Made by a program: the position numbers and the translations under genes | Part shown: one piece after another, positions 55,311-64,000 of the stretch | How positions within the stretch are numbered: the first letter of the stretch is position 1 | How the letters are laid out: every line of letters starts with the position of its first letter | Notes under the pieces: generated by a model | The model's input: only the letters and a program-made list of their open reading frames with translations | The model's database searches: none | Told to the model about the DNA's origin: nothing | Source: Dendrosporobacter quercicolus | Lineage (GTDB): Bacteria > Bacillota > Negativicutes > DSM-1736 > Dendrosporobacteraceae | DNA: 64,000 nt | Direction of reading: 5' to 3' | Assembly (NCBI RefSeq): GCF_900104455.1 | Contig: NZ_FNHB01000001.1 | Span: 806,001 to 870,000 of the forward strand

Positions 55311-57163
55311 TATGCCTCTTTCCCCCAATCCAGCACTTCCACCCCAAGTCCCTGACATACACCGCAGGCGCTGCAGCTAGCCCGGCGACAATCAGGCGTA
55401 AACCCGGCTTGGACTGCATTGCGGTATTCTCTAGCCAGAAACTCCGGCTTGACTCCGCTGGAAAGATGCCGCCAGGGCAAAATTTCATCTTGTGTACGGT
55501 TCCTGTTGGCGTAAAAATGCGGATCAATTCCGCATTGCTCAAAAGCAGCCATCCACACATCATATTTAAAATGCTCGGACCAGCCGTCAAATTTAACCCC
55601 GTTGCGCCATGCCGTCAGCAGCACCTGAGACAGGCGCCTGTCTCCACGGGAAAAGACCCCTTCGAGAAAGCTGGTAGCAACATCATGATAGCTAAACGAA
55701 ATACTGCGATCTCTTAACCTGTTCTTCAGCAGTTGCTGCTTGCGCGCCAATTCCTGCATTGTCGTTTGGCCAAACCACTGAAAGGCGGTATGCGGCTTGG
55801 GGACAAAAGAAGATACACTGACTGTTACTTTAGCCCCGCGCCGTCCTTTGATTTGCTTATACAAATCAAGTACTTTGTAAGCCAGGTCAGCTATGCCCAA
55901 TACGTCCTCATCAGTCTCGGTAGGCAGGCCAATCATAAAATACAGCTTCACTGTTGACCAGCCCTGGCGAAAAGCCGCGCCAACCGCCGCTTCCAGATTT
56001 TGTTCGGTTACCCCTTTATTAATTACGTCACGCAGCCGCTGCGTTCCGGCCTCAGGGGCGAAAGTGAGACCGCTTTTACGAACCTGCTGCACTTCCTGCG
56101 CCAATTCAACTGAAAAGCTGTCGATCCTCAGCGACGGCAGCGATACGCTTACACCCTTCTCACTGAAGCGGGTAATCAATTCACGCACGATCTCATGCAG
56201 ACAGGAATAGTCGGCCGAACTCAGCGAAGTCAGGGAAATTTCATTGTAACCGGTATTTTCAACGAGCTGTCGGGCAATTTCCATTAACGTTTCCGGCGTT
56301 CTTTCCCTCACCGGGCGGTATAATACACCCGCCTGGCAAAATCTACAGCCCCGGGTACAGCCGCGGAATAATTCAAGCATAATCCGGTCATGCACAATAT
56401 CCAAATAAGGCACTACCGGCTTGGTTGCAAATTTAACTTTATTCAGATCCTTAACTACCCGTTTGCTTACCGTGGGTTTGGCCGCACTGCAGTTAGGTAC
56501 GATTGCGGCAATTGTGCCGTCCTCCCGATAGGCTACCTGGTAAAAAGCAGGTACATAGATCCCCGCAATACCGGCCGCTTGTTTTAGAAAAGCAATCCGG
56601 CCGCCGGAACAGCCGTTTTCCTTCCAGGCAATTAACGCTGTAACAAGCTCCTCAATAACCTCCTCGCCTTCACCAATTACGAGCAGATCAAAGAAATCCG
56701 CGACCGGTTCCGCATTGTAAGCGCAGGGCCCGCCGCCAATCACGAACGGATGGCCGTCGGTACGGTCTGTCGACAATAGCGGAACACCCGCTAAATCCAG
56801 CATATTGAGCACATTAGAATAAATAAGCTCATATTGCAGGGAAAAGCCGATCATATCAAACTCCTTAACCGGGGTAAAGCTCTCTAATGTATACAGCGGA
56901 ATATCATTGGCCCGCATTTCAGCCTCCATGTCAACCCACGGGGCATAAACCCGCTCGGCAGCCGTATCAGGCCGGTCATTTAAAATTTGATAAAGAATCT
57001 TTAACCCCAGATTTGACATGCCCACTTCATAAACATCGGGCAGGGCTAACGCTATTGTTGCTTTGACGCCGGCATGATTTTTTTTGACGCTGTTTACTTC
57101 ATTGCCGGTATACCGGGCCGGTTTGATTACCCGGTTGATTACTGCAGGATCTAGTTTGATCAT
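55310..57163 (-). CDS. TIGR03960-family B12-binding radical SAM protein
   Basis: A 617-residue radical SAM enzyme. An N-terminal B12-binding-like domain (about 20-200; VYEVGMSNLGLKILY, DMIGFSLQYELIYSNVLNML, GGPCAYNAEP) precedes the SAM core with the CxxxCxxC cluster motif in FRGCTRGCRFCQAG. GGAGG lies 5 bases before the ATG at 57163. It precedes the DUF2344 gene. The reaction is not established. The C-terminal CxxCxxC-like region (CRRASCSACGVCQG) may bind a second cluster. Confidence 0.94.
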   Translation of the reverse strand: MIKLDPAVINRVIKPARYTGNEVNSVKKNHAGVKATIALALPDVYEVGMSNLGLKILYQILNDRPDTAAERVYAPWVDMEAEMRANDIPLYTLESFTPVKEFDMIGFSLQYELIYSNVLNMLDLAGVPLLSTDRTDGHPFVIGGGPCAYNAEPVADFFDLLVIGEGEEVIEELVTALIAWKENGCSGGRIAFLKQAAGIAGIYVPAFYQVAYREDGTIAAIVPNCSAAKPTVSKRVVKDLNKVKFATKPVVPYLDIVHDRIMLELFRGCTRGCRFCQAGVLYRPVRERTPETLMEIARQLVENTGYNEISLTSLSSADYSCLHEIVRELITRFSEKGVSVSLPSLRIDSFSVELAQEVQQVRKSGLTFAPEAGTQRLRDVINKGVTEQNLEAAVGAAFRQGWSTVKLYFMIGLPTETDEDVLGIADLAYKVLDLYKQIKGRRGAKVTVSVSSFVPKPHTAFQWFGQTTMQELARKQQLLKNRLRDRSISFSYHDVATSFLEGVFSRGDRRLSQVLLTAWRNGVKFDGWSEHFKYDVWMAAFEQCGIDPHFYANRNRTQDEILPWRHLSSGVKPEFLAREYRNAVQAGFTPDCRRASCSACGVCQGLGVEVLDWGKEA

Positions 57164-57381
57164 TGAAACCTCCATTTAGTACTAAGGCGTTTATCCACAA
57201 TTCGGCGTACTGATTTCTACTATAGGTTGCCCCAATCAGTGCTCTGTAACCCCTAAACTTCCTATTCCGGCACGATCCTTTCCCTTCAATGGCGGGTCGT
57301 CACCTTACATCTATGCCATATACGCACGGCTCTAACTAACCTTTTTATTTTCTCTTCCTTTACCGGAAAGTCCTGCAACAG

Positions 57382-58251
57382 TTAAAGAAAGTCTCCCATT
57401 TTAGCATACAAGCCGCGTACGGGCAGCGCTTCCCATACCTCTGTTTCAGTAAGAGAACCGCGAATCCGGTAGGATTCATCAACAATCAGAATGATATGGT
57501 ACCGCTCCGGTTCAAATAACTTTACCACATCCCGGACCGACGCATTGGCCATCGCTGTGTAATGGGTGGTCGGCATATAACCGCGCGAACATAAGTCAGC
57601 CTTTTTATTGGCCAGAATCCGCATCGTCCGGTATCCCGCCACCTTTAATTCGGCTTTGGCGGCAACATACAAAAAGAATGCCGCAATGATCAAGGATAAG
57701 TTAAGCAGCTGAAAAAACCAATAATCATACAATACCTTTACCATCAGACCGCCACTGACTGCCCTGCTCATGTTGGCTACGACCAGCGTGGCCTTTCCAT
57801 AGCCGCACTGCAACGCCAGCACCGCACGTAAAATGCGTCCTCCATCCAGGGGCAGCGCCGGAATCAGGTTAAACAAGGCCAGCATCAAGTTAATCTCATA
57901 AAAAAACTGCCAATATTCATTGGCGGGGGTTAAATCAATCGTCAGATAAATGGCAGCCGCCAGAACCATACTTGCTGCCGGTCCGGCGGCTGCCATTAAG
58001 ATTTCGCTTTTAGCCGAAGCCTCTCCCAGCCGGTCAATACGCGCCACACCGCCAAACGGCAGAAGTTCTATTTCCCGGACTTTGTAACCTAAGGCCAGGG
58101 CCGCAACGGCATGAGCAAATTCATGCCATAGTACAGAACCAAAGACGAGCAGTACCTTTTGAGCCATTCCGGCAACAGCAAATATTGCAATCAGCACCAA
58201 AAACCAGTTATTGAGAATAAACTGTGTATTTCGCACTTTGCCTACCCGCAA
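57382..58251 (-). CDS. spoIVFB: Site-2-protease-like metallopeptidase (SpoIVFB family)
   Basis: A 289-residue M50 intramembrane zinc protease. HExxH lies in HEFAHAVAALALG and the second zinc Asp in LIPALPLDGGRI. A C-terminal soluble domain resembling CBS (about 210-289) follows. SpoIVFB cleaves pro-sigma-K in the mother cell. The start is a TTG at 58251 with AAGGAGG 10 bases upstream. It follows the spoIVFA-like gene, as in Bacillus. Confidence 0.93.
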   Translation of the reverse strand: MRVGKVRNTQFILNNWFLVLIAIFAVAGMAQKVLLVFGSVLWHEFAHAVAALALGYKVREIELLPFGGVARIDRLGEASAKSEILMAAAGPAASMVLAAAIYLTIDLTPANEYWQFFYEINLMLALFNLIPALPLDGGRILRAVLALQCGYGKATLVVANMSRAVSGGLMVKVLYDYWFFQLLNLSLIIAAFFLYVAAKAELKVAGYRTMRILANKKADLCSRGYMPTTHYTAMANASVRDVVKLFEPERYHIILIVDESYRIRGSLTETEVWEALPVRGLYAKMGDFL

Positions 58252-58254
58252 AAC

Positions 58255-58980
58255 TTATTTACCTCCTTCAGGCGGAAACTCGCCTTTTAACCGCGTCGCC
58301 GGGTCTATTGCCAGCCCTTTTTCCCGCAGTTCAAAATACAATACCGGGCCGCTTGCTATTCCACTCTTACCCGATTTAGCAACAATCTGCCCCTGACTAA
58401 TCGCATCACCCGGCTGTACCAGAACTTCACTTAAATGCCCATAAATAGTTTCCAGTTCTTTACCATGGTCAATCGTTATCGTTTTTCCGCGCTGTGCGCT
58501 ATCCTCAACAGCTTTTACGGTTCCGGCTGCAGCAGCCCGGACTCCGGTTCCCAGCGGAGCTTCAAATTCAAGCCCCTCCTGCATCATTTCCTTTTTTAAT
58601 ACCGGATGGGTTCGCCACCCATAACCGGCCATAATTTGTCCTGGTACCGGCTTGGTCATATACATTAAAGGGTCGGCTGGTTTTGACATTACCGCTTTGG
58701 CCCGCTGCAACAGCGAAGTATCAACATTCGCCGGCGCATAGGCTACAGCCTGATCAATCATATAATTAAAATCAGTGTGGACATTCAGGAAATGCGTAAC
58801 CCCTGAGCCGACCATCCGCCCGATGGATGTATCGGAAAGATGGGCGCTATAAACCATTGCAAAAATAACAGCTGCTGCAATTGTCCGCTTAAGCCAGCCA
58901 TAATCCGGCTCTTCATCGCGATATTGCCAGTTGTCCCTTGTATCCCACTGGCTTTTCCAGTTATTCCACTGTTTTGCCAT
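58255..58980 (-). CDS. spoIVFA: SpoIVFA-like inactive LytM/M23 protein
   Basis: A 241-residue protein with an N-terminal membrane anchor (about 32-48) and a LytM domain (about 110-241). Zinc ligands are lost: the HxxxD pair reads Q134-x-x-x-E138 and the last H-x-H reads GPVLYFE. Only H182 in YGHLS remains. An inactive LytM is the mark of SpoIVFA, which restrains SpoIVFB and is later cut by signalling proteases. GGAGG precedes the ATG at 58980. The upstream frame to 59322 runs through the terminator and is not used. Confidence 0.87.
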   Translation of the reverse strand: MAKQWNNWKSQWDTRDNWQYRDEEPDYGWLKRTIAAAVIFAMVYSAHLSDTSIGRMVGSGVTHFLNVHTDFNYMIDQAVAYAPANVDTSLLQRAKAVMSKPADPLMYMTKPVPGQIMAGYGWRTHPVLKKEMMQEGLEFEAPLGTGVRAAAAGTVKAVEDSAQRGKTITIDHGKELETIYGHLSEVLVQPGDAISQGQIVAKSGKSGIASGPVLYFELREKGLAIDPATRLKGEFPPEGGK

Positions 58981-59195
58981 ACCAACACCTCCACACCGTG
59001 CATCCTCTATAGCTATGTATATGAAAAAAAGGCCTGAATATGCTCTGTCCCAGGATAAAAGCGCAATAGGCCGGCTACGGGAACCGTTTTCATTAGATCG
59101 GCCGCAAAGCCAACTTCTTCCGCTGGGCGATGATTGGAAAGACGCACCGCACAGGTTGGGTACAAACCCAAACAGGAGCGTTGAGAGACAATTAA

Positions 59196-59253
59196 GCCCA
59201 TAATAAAAAAGCTGCTTGCGCCGTTTGGCGCAAGCAGCTTTTTTATTATGGGC
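59196..59253. terminator. Perfect 27-bp palindromic terminator
   Basis: Arms 59196-59222 and 59227-59253 are exact reverse complements around GTTT, with a GCTGCTTGCGCC core and A/T tracts on both sides. It separates rodA from the spoIVFA-like gene and can end transcription in either direction. Confidence 0.9.
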
Positions 59254-59327
59254 GCTTAAATATTCTAATTCGTCGTAGCATTCGGAATTATTCTTTACAA
59301 TCAAAACAATTCCGAACGCCATTTTCG

Positions 59328-60434
59328 TTAAAACAGGATTTTTTGCCTGCGCATATAGATATTTAACAAAATACCCACACTTAACAAATTTGTTGTCAGC
59401 GCACTAACCCCATAACTCATCAAAGGCAGCGGGATACCGGTTACAGGCATAATTCCGGCGGTCATACCAACGTTGACCAACAGATGAAAAGTAAACATTG
59501 AGGTAATTCCTGTAGCCAGCAACGTACCGAAATTGTCTCTGGCCATACCGGCGATTTTGATGCCGCGGTACAACAGGATAAAGTACAATACAAGAACAAA
59601 AGCTGCACCAATAAAGCCAAGTTCCTCCCCGATAACGGCAAAGATAAAATCAGTATGATTCTCGGGCAGAAAATTCAGTTGGCTCTGCGTGCCGCCAAAC
59701 AAGCCTTTGCCAAATAACATGCCTGAGCCAATTGCAATTTTCGACTGGATAATGTGATATCCAGACCCCAATGGATCAACATTAGGATCAATAAATACCG
59801 TCAGCCTCATCTTTTGGTAATCCTTTAAGAAATGCCAAAATACCGGCATAAAGGCTAAACCGGCGCCAAAAATCATCATCAACAGCCGTGTGTTGATGCC
59901 GGCAATATAAATCATGCCAAATAAGATTGCCATAAACACCAAGGCAGTCCCCAAATCAGGCTGCTTCATCACTAATAAAAAAGGGATGCCCACAAACAGA
60001 AATATTGGCGCAATATCGCGCAGGGTATTTAGCTTTCCTGACCGTTTATCGAGTAAGCTGGCCAGAGCAATAATCATAATGAGTTTCGAAAACTCTGAAG
60101 GCTGCAGGCTGATCGGGCCTATTTGAATCCAGCGCTGCGCCCCTAACGCAGATTGACCGACAAACATCACTGCAAGCAGCATTACCAGGTTAATACAGTA
60201 TAGTAAATTGGCATACCTTGATAATGATCGGTAATCAAAATTCAACATCAAAAAAATAACAGCACAATTAATCAGGGCAAAAGTTCCTTGACGCTGTACA
60301 TACCAGTACCTGTCTTCACTCGGTGTATTGATATGAGTAGCGCTGCCAATAATAACCAAGCTTATCCCAACAATTGCCAAAACGGCAACAATTAAGGTCA
60401 AATCAAGGTTCTTCAATAAACGCCGGTTCAGCAT
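59328..60434 (-). CDS. rodA: Rod-shape SEDS glycosyltransferase RodA
   Basis: A 368-residue SEDS peptidoglycan polymerase with ten membrane segments. Motifs: FVGQSALGAQRWIQIGPISLQPSEFSKL, KQPDLGTALVF, and FAVIGEELGFIGA with PVTGIPLPLMSYG. RodA pairs with PBP2 (mrdA, which lies upstream of minC here). ATG at 60434 or GTG at 60443 are both near GGAAGG. Confidence 0.95.
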   Translation of the reverse strand: MLNRRLLKNLDLTLIVAVLAIVGISLVIIGSATHINTPSEDRYWYVQRQGTFALINCAVIFLMLNFDYRSLSRYANLLYCINLVMLLAVMFVGQSALGAQRWIQIGPISLQPSEFSKLIMIIALASLLDKRSGKLNTLRDIAPIFLFVGIPFLLVMKQPDLGTALVFMAILFGMIYIAGINTRLLMMIFGAGLAFMPVFWHFLKDYQKMRLTVFIDPNVDPLGSGYHIIQSKIAIGSGMLFGKGLFGGTQSQLNFLPENHTDFIFAVIGEELGFIGAAFVLVLYFILLYRGIKIAGMARDNFGTLLATGITSMFTFHLLVNVGMTAGIMPVTGIPLPLMSYGVSALTTNLLSVGILLNIYMRRQKILF

Positions 60435-60593
60435 GATTTGCACTTACCTTCCCTATATAAACTCTGTAAGCCATCTATATTATTATAATCGTATTTGCTT
60501 ACTACGTCTATATGAGATAGCCCCATCCCGGGCTTTGCTTTTAGCGTAAGCCTGTATCTGCAACACTCTGTACATCATTGGCACATAAGTAAT

Positions 60594-60620
60594 AAGCACA
60601 GAAGAATACCTTCTGTGCTT
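60594..60620 (-). terminator. Hairpin after minE
   Basis: Exact 11-bp arms AAGCACAGAAG and CTTCTGTGCTT, loop AATAC. It lies between minE and rodA; the T tract is weak. Confidence 0.5.
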
Positions 60621-60673
60621 GAAACTGCAAATTGACCTAAATTCAAAATCAAAACTAGTACCGACGCACGGTA

Positions 60674-60949
60674 CTAATCTTTCTGTCCGCCGCGTTTCAT
60701 CCGGTGCACAGGAATATTTGCCACCAGCGCCACAGAGGAATTGGTATTGGTAAGGCTCACTTCCATTTCCTTTTCATTGATCTCCATATAATTTGATATC
60801 ACTTTAATCATATCATCTTTAAGCACTTCCATGAACTGGGGCGAAACATTGACCCGGTCATGAACCAATACCAACCGCAAACGCTCCTTAGCTATATTTT
60901 TTGAACCGGCGGATTCCTTGCCAAACATTTTCATTAGTAGGTCAAACAA
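60674..60949 (-). CDS. minE: Cell division topological specificity factor MinE
   Basis: A 91-residue MinE that stimulates the MinD ATPase and drives oscillation. The N-terminal anti-MinCD helix region (RLRLVLVHDRVNVSPQFMEVLKDDMIKVISNYMEI) and the topology domain are complete. It follows minD by 13 bases. Confidence 0.95.
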   Translation of the reverse strand: MFDLLMKMFGKESAGSKNIAKERLRLVLVHDRVNVSPQFMEVLKDDMIKVISNYMEINEKEMEVSLTNTNSSVALVANIPVHRMKRGGQKD

Positions 60950-60962
60950 AAGTCTCCCCTCC

Positions 60963-61754
60963 TTAAATACCTAACATTTTTTTAATTTTGCTAAAAAAGC
61001 CCTCATTCGTCTCAAAGGTCATCAGCGGAACATTCTCCCCTATTAACCTTCTGACAATATTTTTATAAGCTGTACTGGCCAGGGATACCGGATTGGTAAT
61101 CGCTGGTTCTCCCCGATTTGTGGAAATAACGATGTATTCATCCTCAGGAATAATTCCCAGTAAATCAACCGCCAGGATTTCAATAATATCATCAATATCC
61201 ATCATATCGCCCTTTTTGACCATCTTGGGCCGGATGCGGTTCACAATAAGTTTTGGATTGCTTTTTCCCTCAGATTCCAGCAGTCCGATAATCCGGTCGG
61301 CGTCACGTACTGCTGAAACCTCAGGCGTTGTAACAATAATAGCGCGTTCAGCCCCGGCGATGGCATTCTTAAAGCCCTGTTCGATACCGGCCGGACAGTC
61401 AATAACAACATAATCAAACTCCTGCGCTAACTCCTGACATAACTGTTTCATTTGATCCGGGTTGACAGCCGTTTTATCGCGGGTCTGAGCGGCCGGCAAT
61501 AAATACAAGGTTTCATAACGTTTATCACGAATAAGCGCCTGCTTTAAACGGCAGTTCCCCTCAGTGACGTCTACCAAGTCATAAACAATGCGGTTCTCCA
61601 GCCCCATGACCACATCCAAATTGCGTAAACCAATATCAGCATCCACTAAAACCACTTTTTTCCCCATTAATGCAAAGCCTGTTCCCAGATTGGCGGTTGT
61701 TGTTGTTTTTCCAACGCCACCCTTACCAGACGTTACGACAATTACTTCACCCAT
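60963..61754 (-). CDS. minD: Septum-site ATPase MinD
   Basis: A 263-residue ParA/MinD ATPase. Deviant Walker A is KGGVGKTTT, switch regions DADIGLRNLDVVMG and DCPAGIEQGF follow, and the C-terminal amphipathic membrane-targeting helix is FFSKIKKMLGI. It follows minC. Confidence 0.97.
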   Translation of the reverse strand: MGEVIVVTSGKGGVGKTTTTANLGTGFALMGKKVVLVDADIGLRNLDVVMGLENRIVYDLVDVTEGNCRLKQALIRDKRYETLYLLPAAQTRDKTAVNPDQMKQLCQELAQEFDYVVIDCPAGIEQGFKNAIAGAERAIIVTTPEVSAVRDADRIIGLLESEGKSNPKLIVNRIRPKMVKKGDMMDIDDIIEILAVDLLGIIPEDEYIVISTNRGEPAITNPVSLASTAYKNIVRRLIGENVPLMTFETNEGFFSKIKKMLGI

Positions 61755-61767
61755 TCAGCGTAACCTC

Positions 61768-62391
61768 CTATTTATTCGCTGGACCAATCACAATGACACT
61801 GTCCTGTATTCTTGCCGTTTCAACCCGTTCGGACTTATCAAGTTCGTCGGGTGCTCTTGCAATGACATTCGCTATTCTAATTTGCGCCGCCAATAACCGG
61901 TCAGCCGTAATTGAAGCGGTATCGTCCCCAAAAAATCCGGCATGAACAATGCCGCGGCATGTCCCATGAATGACAATATTACCGCCTGCGATAACCTTTG
62001 CCCCGGGATTGACATCCCCCATCAGGATAACCGAGCCGTTATGGAAAATTTCCTGTCCGCCGCGCAAAGTTCTGGTAACAACTAAAGTCTGAGCCGATTC
62101 AACAGTTAGCGCCTCCAATTCGGCCTTCCCGTTTTCCGCCCGGCGTTCAAGCGCTTCCTGTAAAGTGATTCCATACTCGGCAAATAATCCGATAAGTTCT
62201 TCCTGCTGCGCAGCTGTTAGCAACCTTAACTCCAGCGGAGACATCTGCACAACAGTCCCTGGCGTAAAAAAATTAACCGCTGACCCTAATTTCGCTTTTA
62301 ACTGTTCAACCATATGTTCAAATTCAACAGCCTCATTAACTACCAATAACAAACCATCCCGGCTGCCTTTAATAACAACATCCTCACGCAT
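61768..62391 (-). CDS. minC: Septum-site inhibitor MinC
   Basis: A 207-residue MinC, which inhibits FtsZ assembly. The N-terminal domain (about 1-90) and the C-terminal beta-helix domain (about 105-205; VVTRTLRGGQEIFHNGSVILMGDVNPGAKVIAGGNIVIHGTCRGIVHAG) are both present. First of the minCDE genes. Confidence 0.95.
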   Translation of the reverse strand: MREDVVIKGSRDGLLLVVNEAVEFEHMVEQLKAKLGSAVNFFTPGTVVQMSPLELRLLTAAQQEELIGLFAEYGITLQEALERRAENGKAELEALTVESAQTLVVTRTLRGGQEIFHNGSVILMGDVNPGAKVIAGGNIVIHGTCRGIVHAGFFGDDTASITADRLLAAQIRIANVIARAPDELDKSERVETARIQDSVIVIGPANK

Positions 62392-62543
62392 GCTTTACTC
62401 CCAAATTTTACCATGTATTAGTCTGCATTTCTACTACCATTTCGCTTTTTTTACCAATAATCCTGCTGTTGTTTATATTAATATTATGGTATCAGCGGCA
62501 AAAACCCGGCTAAACAGCCCGTTTTCAGTCTCCATTCAACCTG

Positions 62544-64000
62544 TTATAATGCTGTTTGGGGTTGATAAACTTTAGCCTCAATACCGGCAGACGGCGCCTG
62601 ATTGATATTAAAAGCCGCTTCCATAATTTTTTTGGCGATGGGAACCGCTGAGGCTGTGCCAAATCCGCCTTGCTCAACAACTACGGCAATGACAATACTG
62701 GGATCTTCATAAGGTCCATAACAGATAAACCAGCCGTGATCCCGGCCATGAGAATTTTCTGATGTACCGGTTTTACCGGCTATCGCAATCGGAAAATTGG
62801 CAAAACCACCAGCCGCCGTACCCCCTTCCGCCGCAGCGGCTCTCAGTGATTCGCGAATGAGAGCTAAGGTCGGCCCGGAAAGTTTGAGCCGCCCAACCTC
62901 TTCCGGACTAAATGTTTGCAGCACGGCGCCGCTGGGTGAAGTAATTTTACTTACAAGATAAGGCCGGTAGCGATAGCCGCCATTGGCTATCTCACTCATG
63001 ACTACCGCCATTTGCAGCGGCGTAGCCAGTTGAAACCCCTGACCGATAGCGGCATCAAAGGTTTCCGACAAATACCAGTCCTCCTTATAAACTCTTTCCT
63101 TATATTTGCGATTGGCCACTAACCCCTCTGCTTCATTTGGCAGTTCAATTCCGGTAGCTACGCCTAAACCAAACATGCGGGCATACTTCTCCAAGCTGTC
63201 AATCCCCAGCCGGTTGCCCATTTCATAAAAGTAAACATTATCAGACTTAGACATTGCTTCTCTAAAATTAATCCAGCCAAGCGCTTCCCCCTCGGCATTT
63301 CCTTTGGGAATAATCCAGTGACGGCCTGTATCTAAAATCTTTTCTTCCGGAGTTACCTTACCCAGCTCCAGCGCCGCCGCTCCGGTGACTATTTTAAAGG
63401 TTGAACCGGGAGGATATTCGCCGGAAATAACCTTATTATCCATTGGATGATTCGGGTTCTCACTTAACTCTTTCCAGTTTTTAAATGAAATACCGCCGGC
63501 AAATAAATTAGGGTTAAACGCCGGCCGGCTGACCATTGCCAAAATTTCCCCCGATTTAGGATTCATGACGACAACGGCGGCAGCTTTCGCATTTATATGG
63601 TGAGTCTTTGTCTGTAAATACTTCAACTGTTCATCAACAGCAGCTTCAGCAGCCTTCTGGATACGGTGGTCGATCGTCAGTACCAAATTGTTGCCCGGGA
63701 CGGGATCTTTATTGCCAAGTATCTGCACCGGCCGTCCTGTAACGTCAACCTCGACCTGGCCGCCGCCGTCAGTCCCCCGCAGTTCTTTATCATATACCTT
63801 TTCCAACCCGAATTTACCGATGATATCCCCGAGTTTATAACCTTCCGCCTTCCGGTTTTCCAGTTCAATATCATTGATTTCACTGACATAACCAAAGACA
63901 TGGGCAGCCAGTTCATTATTGACATAATTCCGAATAGGCTGAATTTCAATAACAACGCCTGGCAGCTCACTTTTGCGTTCTTCAATTTTCGTTACAATAT
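62544..64000 (-). CDS. mrdA: Penicillin-binding protein 2 (partial, 5' end outside window)
   Basis: A class B transpeptidase of elongation, partner of RodA. The frame is open to the right edge and begins before it (the last codons there read IVTKIEERKSELPGVVIEIQ). The dimerisation/pedestal region precedes the transpeptidase domain with SxxK in PGSTFKIVTG, SxN in SKSDN and KTG in AGKTGTSE. The C-terminal part is complete. The ATG-like codon at 63806 is a Leu codon within the frame and not a real start. Confidence 0.95.
   Translation of the reverse strand, partial: IVTKIEERKSELPGVVIEIQPIRNYVNNELAAHVFGYVSEINDIELENRKAEGYKLGDIIGKFGLEKVYDKELRGTDGGGQVEVDVTGRPVQILGNKDPVPGNNLVLTIDHRIQKAAEAAVDEQLKYLQTKTHHINAKAAAVVVMNPKSGEILAMVSRPAFNPNLFAGGISFKNWKELSENPNHPMDNKVISGEYPPGSTFKIVTGAAALELGKVTPEEKILDTGRHWIIPKGNAEGEALGWINFREAMSKSDNVYFYEMGNRLGIDSLEKYARMFGLGVATGIELPNEAEGLVANRKYKERVYKEDWYLSETFDAAIGQGFQLATPLQMAVVMSEIANGGYRYRPYLVSKITSPSGAVLQTFSPEEVGRLKLSGPTLALIRESLRAAAAEGGTAAGGFANFPIAIAGKTGTSENSHGRDHGWFICYGPYEDPSIVIAVVVEQGGFGTASAVPIAKKIMEAAFNINQAPSAGIEAKVYQPQTAL

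Noticed and set aside
58981-59322. N-terminal extension of the spoIVFA-like frame
   Set aside because: It would run through the perfect palindromic terminator at 59196-59253, and a strong ribosome site precedes the ATG at 58980.

Overview
The window looks like a chromosomal segment of a spore-forming, outer-membrane-bearing Firmicute, most likely Sporomusaceae or related Negativicutes. That placement is inferred from gene content. A TonB-dependent outer-membrane receptor sits beside Firmicute sporulation genes (spoIVFA/spoIVFB-like, a spo0B-like gene), a leuS T-box leader, and L27 with a cleavable N-terminal extension next to its Prp protease. No rRNA or CRISPR array was seen. One tRNA gene, Ala-GGC, is present.

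Left part (1-17 kb). A minus-strand operon encodes an outer-membrane receptor, a FecCD-type permease, an ATPase and a lipoprotein binding protein for an iron chelate or corrinoid. It faces a divergent MFS exporter across a region holding a Fur-box-like site and GACT/AGTC palindromes. Then come comEA, leuS with its T-box, a ccdA-resA thiol-redox pair, an lgt-like gene, a NarL-type response regulator and a glcD-glcF hydroxy-acid oxidase operon.

Middle (17-41 kb). The most unusual locus is a two-gene unit: a B12-type radical SAM protein followed by a 1574-residue membrane protein that joins two GH18 modules, a NodB module and a GT2 synthase. One GH18 module and the NodB module have lost their catalytic residues. 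Next are a histidine kinase with a sugar-diacid sensor domain, a TerC protein, glpP-glpF-glpK, an amidase, a SatP acetate transporter, a 31-residue membrane peptide not covered by usual length cut-offs, a TauE/SafE exporter, a tctC relic, a methylmalonate-semialdehyde dehydrogenase with a clear sigma-54 promoter and a three-copy upstream site below its likely AcoR-type activator, and an orphan TctC binding protein.

Right part (41-64 kb). This is almost entirely minus-strand housekeeping and sporulation synteny, read from the right edge: mrdA, minC, minD, minE, rodA, spoIVFA-like, spoIVFB, two radical-SAM-linked genes, rng, rplU, prp, rpmA, spo0B-like, obgE, yhbY, proB, proA, nadD, an RRM protein, yqeK, an LCP protein, rsfS, cvfB, cheV and tRNA-Ala. 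It matches the B. subtilis minCD-spoIVF-rplU-rpmA-spo0B-obg order with insertions. The window ends inside mrdA.
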